Of a stretch of 64,000 nucleotides of DNA, positions 62,618-64,000 are shown in pieces. A model generated the notes under the pieces. It saw only the letters and a program-made list of their open reading frames with translations, was not told the origin of the DNA and did not search any database. The position numbers and the translations under genes are program-made. The stretch is from Aestuariibius sp. HNIBRBA575 (lineage in GTDB: Bacteria; Pseudomonadota; Alphaproteobacteria; Rhodobacterales; Rhodobacteraceae). Each line of letters starts with the position of its first letter. Position 1 is the first letter of the stretch. Location of the stretch: assembly GCF_040932005.1 (NCBI RefSeq), contig NZ_CP162414.1, forward strand, positions 2,135,501 to 2,199,500, in the 5' to 3' direction.

Positions 62618-63314
62618 GCCCGTCTCTTTCTGATGTGGCGATATCGGACATGTGAATGACCCGATCAAACTGATCCGCCAGCCGCGCATCATGGCTGACC
62701 ATCAATAACGCAGTGTCATGGGCAGAACTTTGGGCAAACAGCAATTGCAGAAACGTGGCCTGCGTTGCGGCATCCAAGGACGACGTGGGCTCATCCGCGA
62801 TAATCAACGGCGGCGTGCCAATCAGGGCGCGCGCGGCGGCCACCCGTTGCTGCTGACCGACGCTGATCGAACCGGCTTTGGCGTGGATCACGTCCTGCGG
62901 CAATCCCAATGCCTGACATAGTTGTTTTGCTTTTTCTTGGGGCGGCGAAACCCGTTTGCGGCGCAGCGGCGCAAATTGAAGCGGCAACAGAATATTATCC
63001 AGAACACTGGCGAAAGGCAGCAGGTTAAACTGCTGAAAAATCAGCCCGATATGTTCGGCGCGAAATTGATCCCGCTTGCCAGAAGACAGGGATGCAATGT
63101 CAGTTCCCGCGACAACAACTTGGCCGGACTGGGCCAAAATGGTCCCACAAATCAGGGATAACAAAGTGGACTTTCCCGACCCACTTTCGCCCAGTAGCAA
63201 AACGGTTTCGGCCGGAGCCAATGTCAATTCCGGGACATGTAGCCCAAAGGAACGCTGCCCCGGCCATCGATAGCGCAGATCGGTGAGCTGAAGGATCGGG
63301 GCAGAGAATGTCAT
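62607..63314 (-). CDS. ABC transporter ATPase, LolD/MacB type (ZrgC-like)
   Basis: A 235-residue ATPase with Walker A GESGSGKST (about 38-46), signature ISVGQQQRVAAARAL, Walker B LIIADEPTSSLD and H-loop MVSHD. This sequence class drives FtsX-type permeases, here the gene overlapping its 3' end. The Q-loop lies in GLIFQQFNLLPF. Confidence 0.88.
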   Translation of the reverse strand: MTFSAPILQLTDLRYRWPGQRSFGLHVPELTLAPAETVLLLGESGSGKSTLLSLICGTILAQSGQVVVAGTDIASLSSGKRDQFRAEHIGLIFQQFNLLPFASVLDNILLPLQFAPLRRKRVSPPQEKAKQLCQALGLPQDVIHAKAGSISVGQQQRVAAARALIGTPPLIIADEPTSSLDAATQATFLQLLFAQSSAHDTALLMVSHDARLADQFDRVIHMSDIATSERDGHDT

Positions 63315-63328
63315 ATGTGTTTCGCCAC

Positions 63329-63982
63329 TTAAAACAGAGAGCTTACATCCAGAGTTGGCGCGTCTCGCATCACCTCAAAGGATGTGGCACCTTTATCCGA
63401 AAGGATCTGAATTTCCAGCTCTTTTGAGTTTGGAAAGGCTTCGAAGTAAGGGAAAGTGAGCTCAGAAATCTGGGCAACATCCGCACATTCCAGCACATAT
63501 TCTGCGTGGAACTCTGTATGACCGGTTTCTTCGCTGTGCTCTTTGTGGTCGTCGTGATCGTCATGTTCAGCGTGTTCGTCATGATCATCATGGTCGTCAT
63601 GATCTTCATGATCATCGTGGTCGTCATGATCCGCGTGTTCGTCATGGTCATCGTGATCGTCATGACCATCGCCAACGAGCCCCGCATCGATATGATCAGC
63701 GGCGCAACCAGCGGCGTCGGGCACTCCAATCAAAGCCAGTGGGTCAGACAAGGCCGAAATAGCGGTCTCAATCTTATGGTGATCTTCGTCACTTTGCGCG
63801 GCATATTCAAAGCCAACAATATCTGCCCCGGGCGCGTGCAATTCCATCGCAATTTGCGTGCCTTCGACCGCGATCAACAGTTGGCCCACGCCATGCTCAT
63901 GCGCATCCAGCTGGCGGGTTTCTTCGGCCCAGATCGGTGTGGCGCAGGAGACAGATAACGCAAGAAAAGGAAGTCGTTTCAC
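63329..63982 (-). CDS. DUF2796 His/Asp-rich periplasmic metal-binding protein (ZrgA-like)
   Basis: 217 residues from a GTG at 63982 (AGGA eight bases before; an in-frame TAG lies 12 bases upstream). A signal peptide ending near PIWA precedes the DUF2796 fold with LDAHEHGVGQLLIAVEG. Residues about 107-155 hold His at nearly every third position in DDH, DEH and ADH triplets, about 16 in all, a clear zinc- or nickel-binding tract. It is the first gene of the operon with an ABC pair and two DUF3299 genes, the same set of families as V. cholerae ZrgA-D. Confidence 0.88.
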   Translation of the reverse strand: MKRLPFLALSVSCATPIWAEETRQLDAHEHGVGQLLIAVEGTQIAMELHAPGADIVGFEYAAQSDEDHHKIETAISALSDPLALIGVPDAAGCAADHIDAGLVGDGHDDHDDHDEHADHDDHDDHEDHDDHDDHDEHAEHDDHDDHKEHSEETGHTEFHAEYVLECADVAQISELTFPYFEAFPNSKELEIQILSDKGATSFEVMRDAPTLDVSSLF

Positions 63983-64000
63983 AATAATGTCCTATAGATC

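Noticed and set aside
63530..63670. Short-period DNA repeat that looks array-like
   Set aside because: It is the coding sequence of the DDH/DEH triplets in the DUF2796 protein, with no spacers; not a CRISPR array.
63506..63958. Open frame on the plus strand coding a very hydrophobic 150-residue protein
   Set aside because: It is the antisense of the His/Asp triplet tract; GAT/CAT codons read backwards give Val, Met and Ile. No ribosome site and no family match.
1..64000. tRNA, rRNA, IS elements, prophage or integrase genes
   Set aside because: Gaps between genes were read for cloverleaf ends, terminal repeats and transposase or integrase motifs; none was found.

Overview
The window looks like a chromosomal stretch of a marine alphaproteobacterium of the Rhodobacterales (Roseobacter group). 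The pointers are the gene order accB-accC-aat-DUF2155-mlaD-NDUFA12, an NDUFA12-type complex I subunit, a sodium-solute-symporter/histidine-kinase fusion, an acs-adk-DUF4212-actP-DUF294-exonuclease operon, and a roseobacter-style urease cluster. No rRNA, tRNA, CRISPR array, insertion sequence or prophage was found. Nearly all of the window is packed protein-coding DNA of fairly even composition. The clear exception is about 20.34-21.30 kb, which is visibly richer in A+T.

Layout. 0-6.7 kb: end of a YeeE/YedE-like membrane protein, a DUF442 sulfurtransferase/phosphatase-like gene, an orphan FliM/FliN-domain protein, a signalling operon (response regulator, small membrane protein, SSS-histidine kinase) and a short-chain-acyl-CoA-type XRE regulator. 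6.9-12.3 kb: a complete Liv-type ABC importer (binding protein, two permeases, two ATPases) ending in a terminator. 12.5-19.4 kb: housekeeping genes (Ala/Glu-rich coiled-coil protein, accB, accC, aat, DUF2155, mlaD, NDUFA12, a Rid protein, clpX, clpP). 19.5-21.3 kb: an ArsR/AHSA1-type gene pair with a striking tandem operator, then an A+T-rich orphan gene. 21.3-29.6 kb: a type I secretion operon (HlyD, ABC exporter, TolC lipoprotein) with its probable substrate, a 1149-residue adhesin with eight Ig-like repeats. 29.7-33.6 kb: YihY/BrkB, a P-loop kinase, DUF1045 and phnM. 33.6-42.3 kb: the acetate uptake and activation operon with its conserved regulatory companions. 42.7-44.4 kb: a SLAC1/TehA channel divergent from an Rrf2/NsrR-like regulator, with an FNR-type site between them. 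44.5-54.5 kb: a xylose regulon (xylG/xylH/xylF, ROK regulator, xylB, aldose epimerase) enclosing a di-haem peroxidase and an FG-GAP repeat protein. 54.7-60.1 kb: urease ureD-A-B-C-E-F-(DUF3995)-G. 60.1-64 kb: a 59-residue protein and a metal-linked operon (His/Asp-rich DUF2796, ABC ATPase, FtsX-type permease, two DUF3299 proteins) that resembles the Vibrio cholerae Zrg zinc system.

How the genes work together. The window is mostly a nutrient-scavenging landscape. It can bring in amino-acid-like substrates, acetate, xylose, urea nitrogen, organophosphonate phosphorus and a transition metal, and each uptake module sits beside its activating enzymes or regulator. Acs makes AMP and the next gene, adenylate kinase, recycles it. 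XylFGH imports xylose, GalM mutarotates it and XylB phosphorylates xylulose, although no xylA is present here. Regulatory DNA could be read directly in several places: palindromes at the arsR, xylF, xylB, Liv and Rrf2 promoters.
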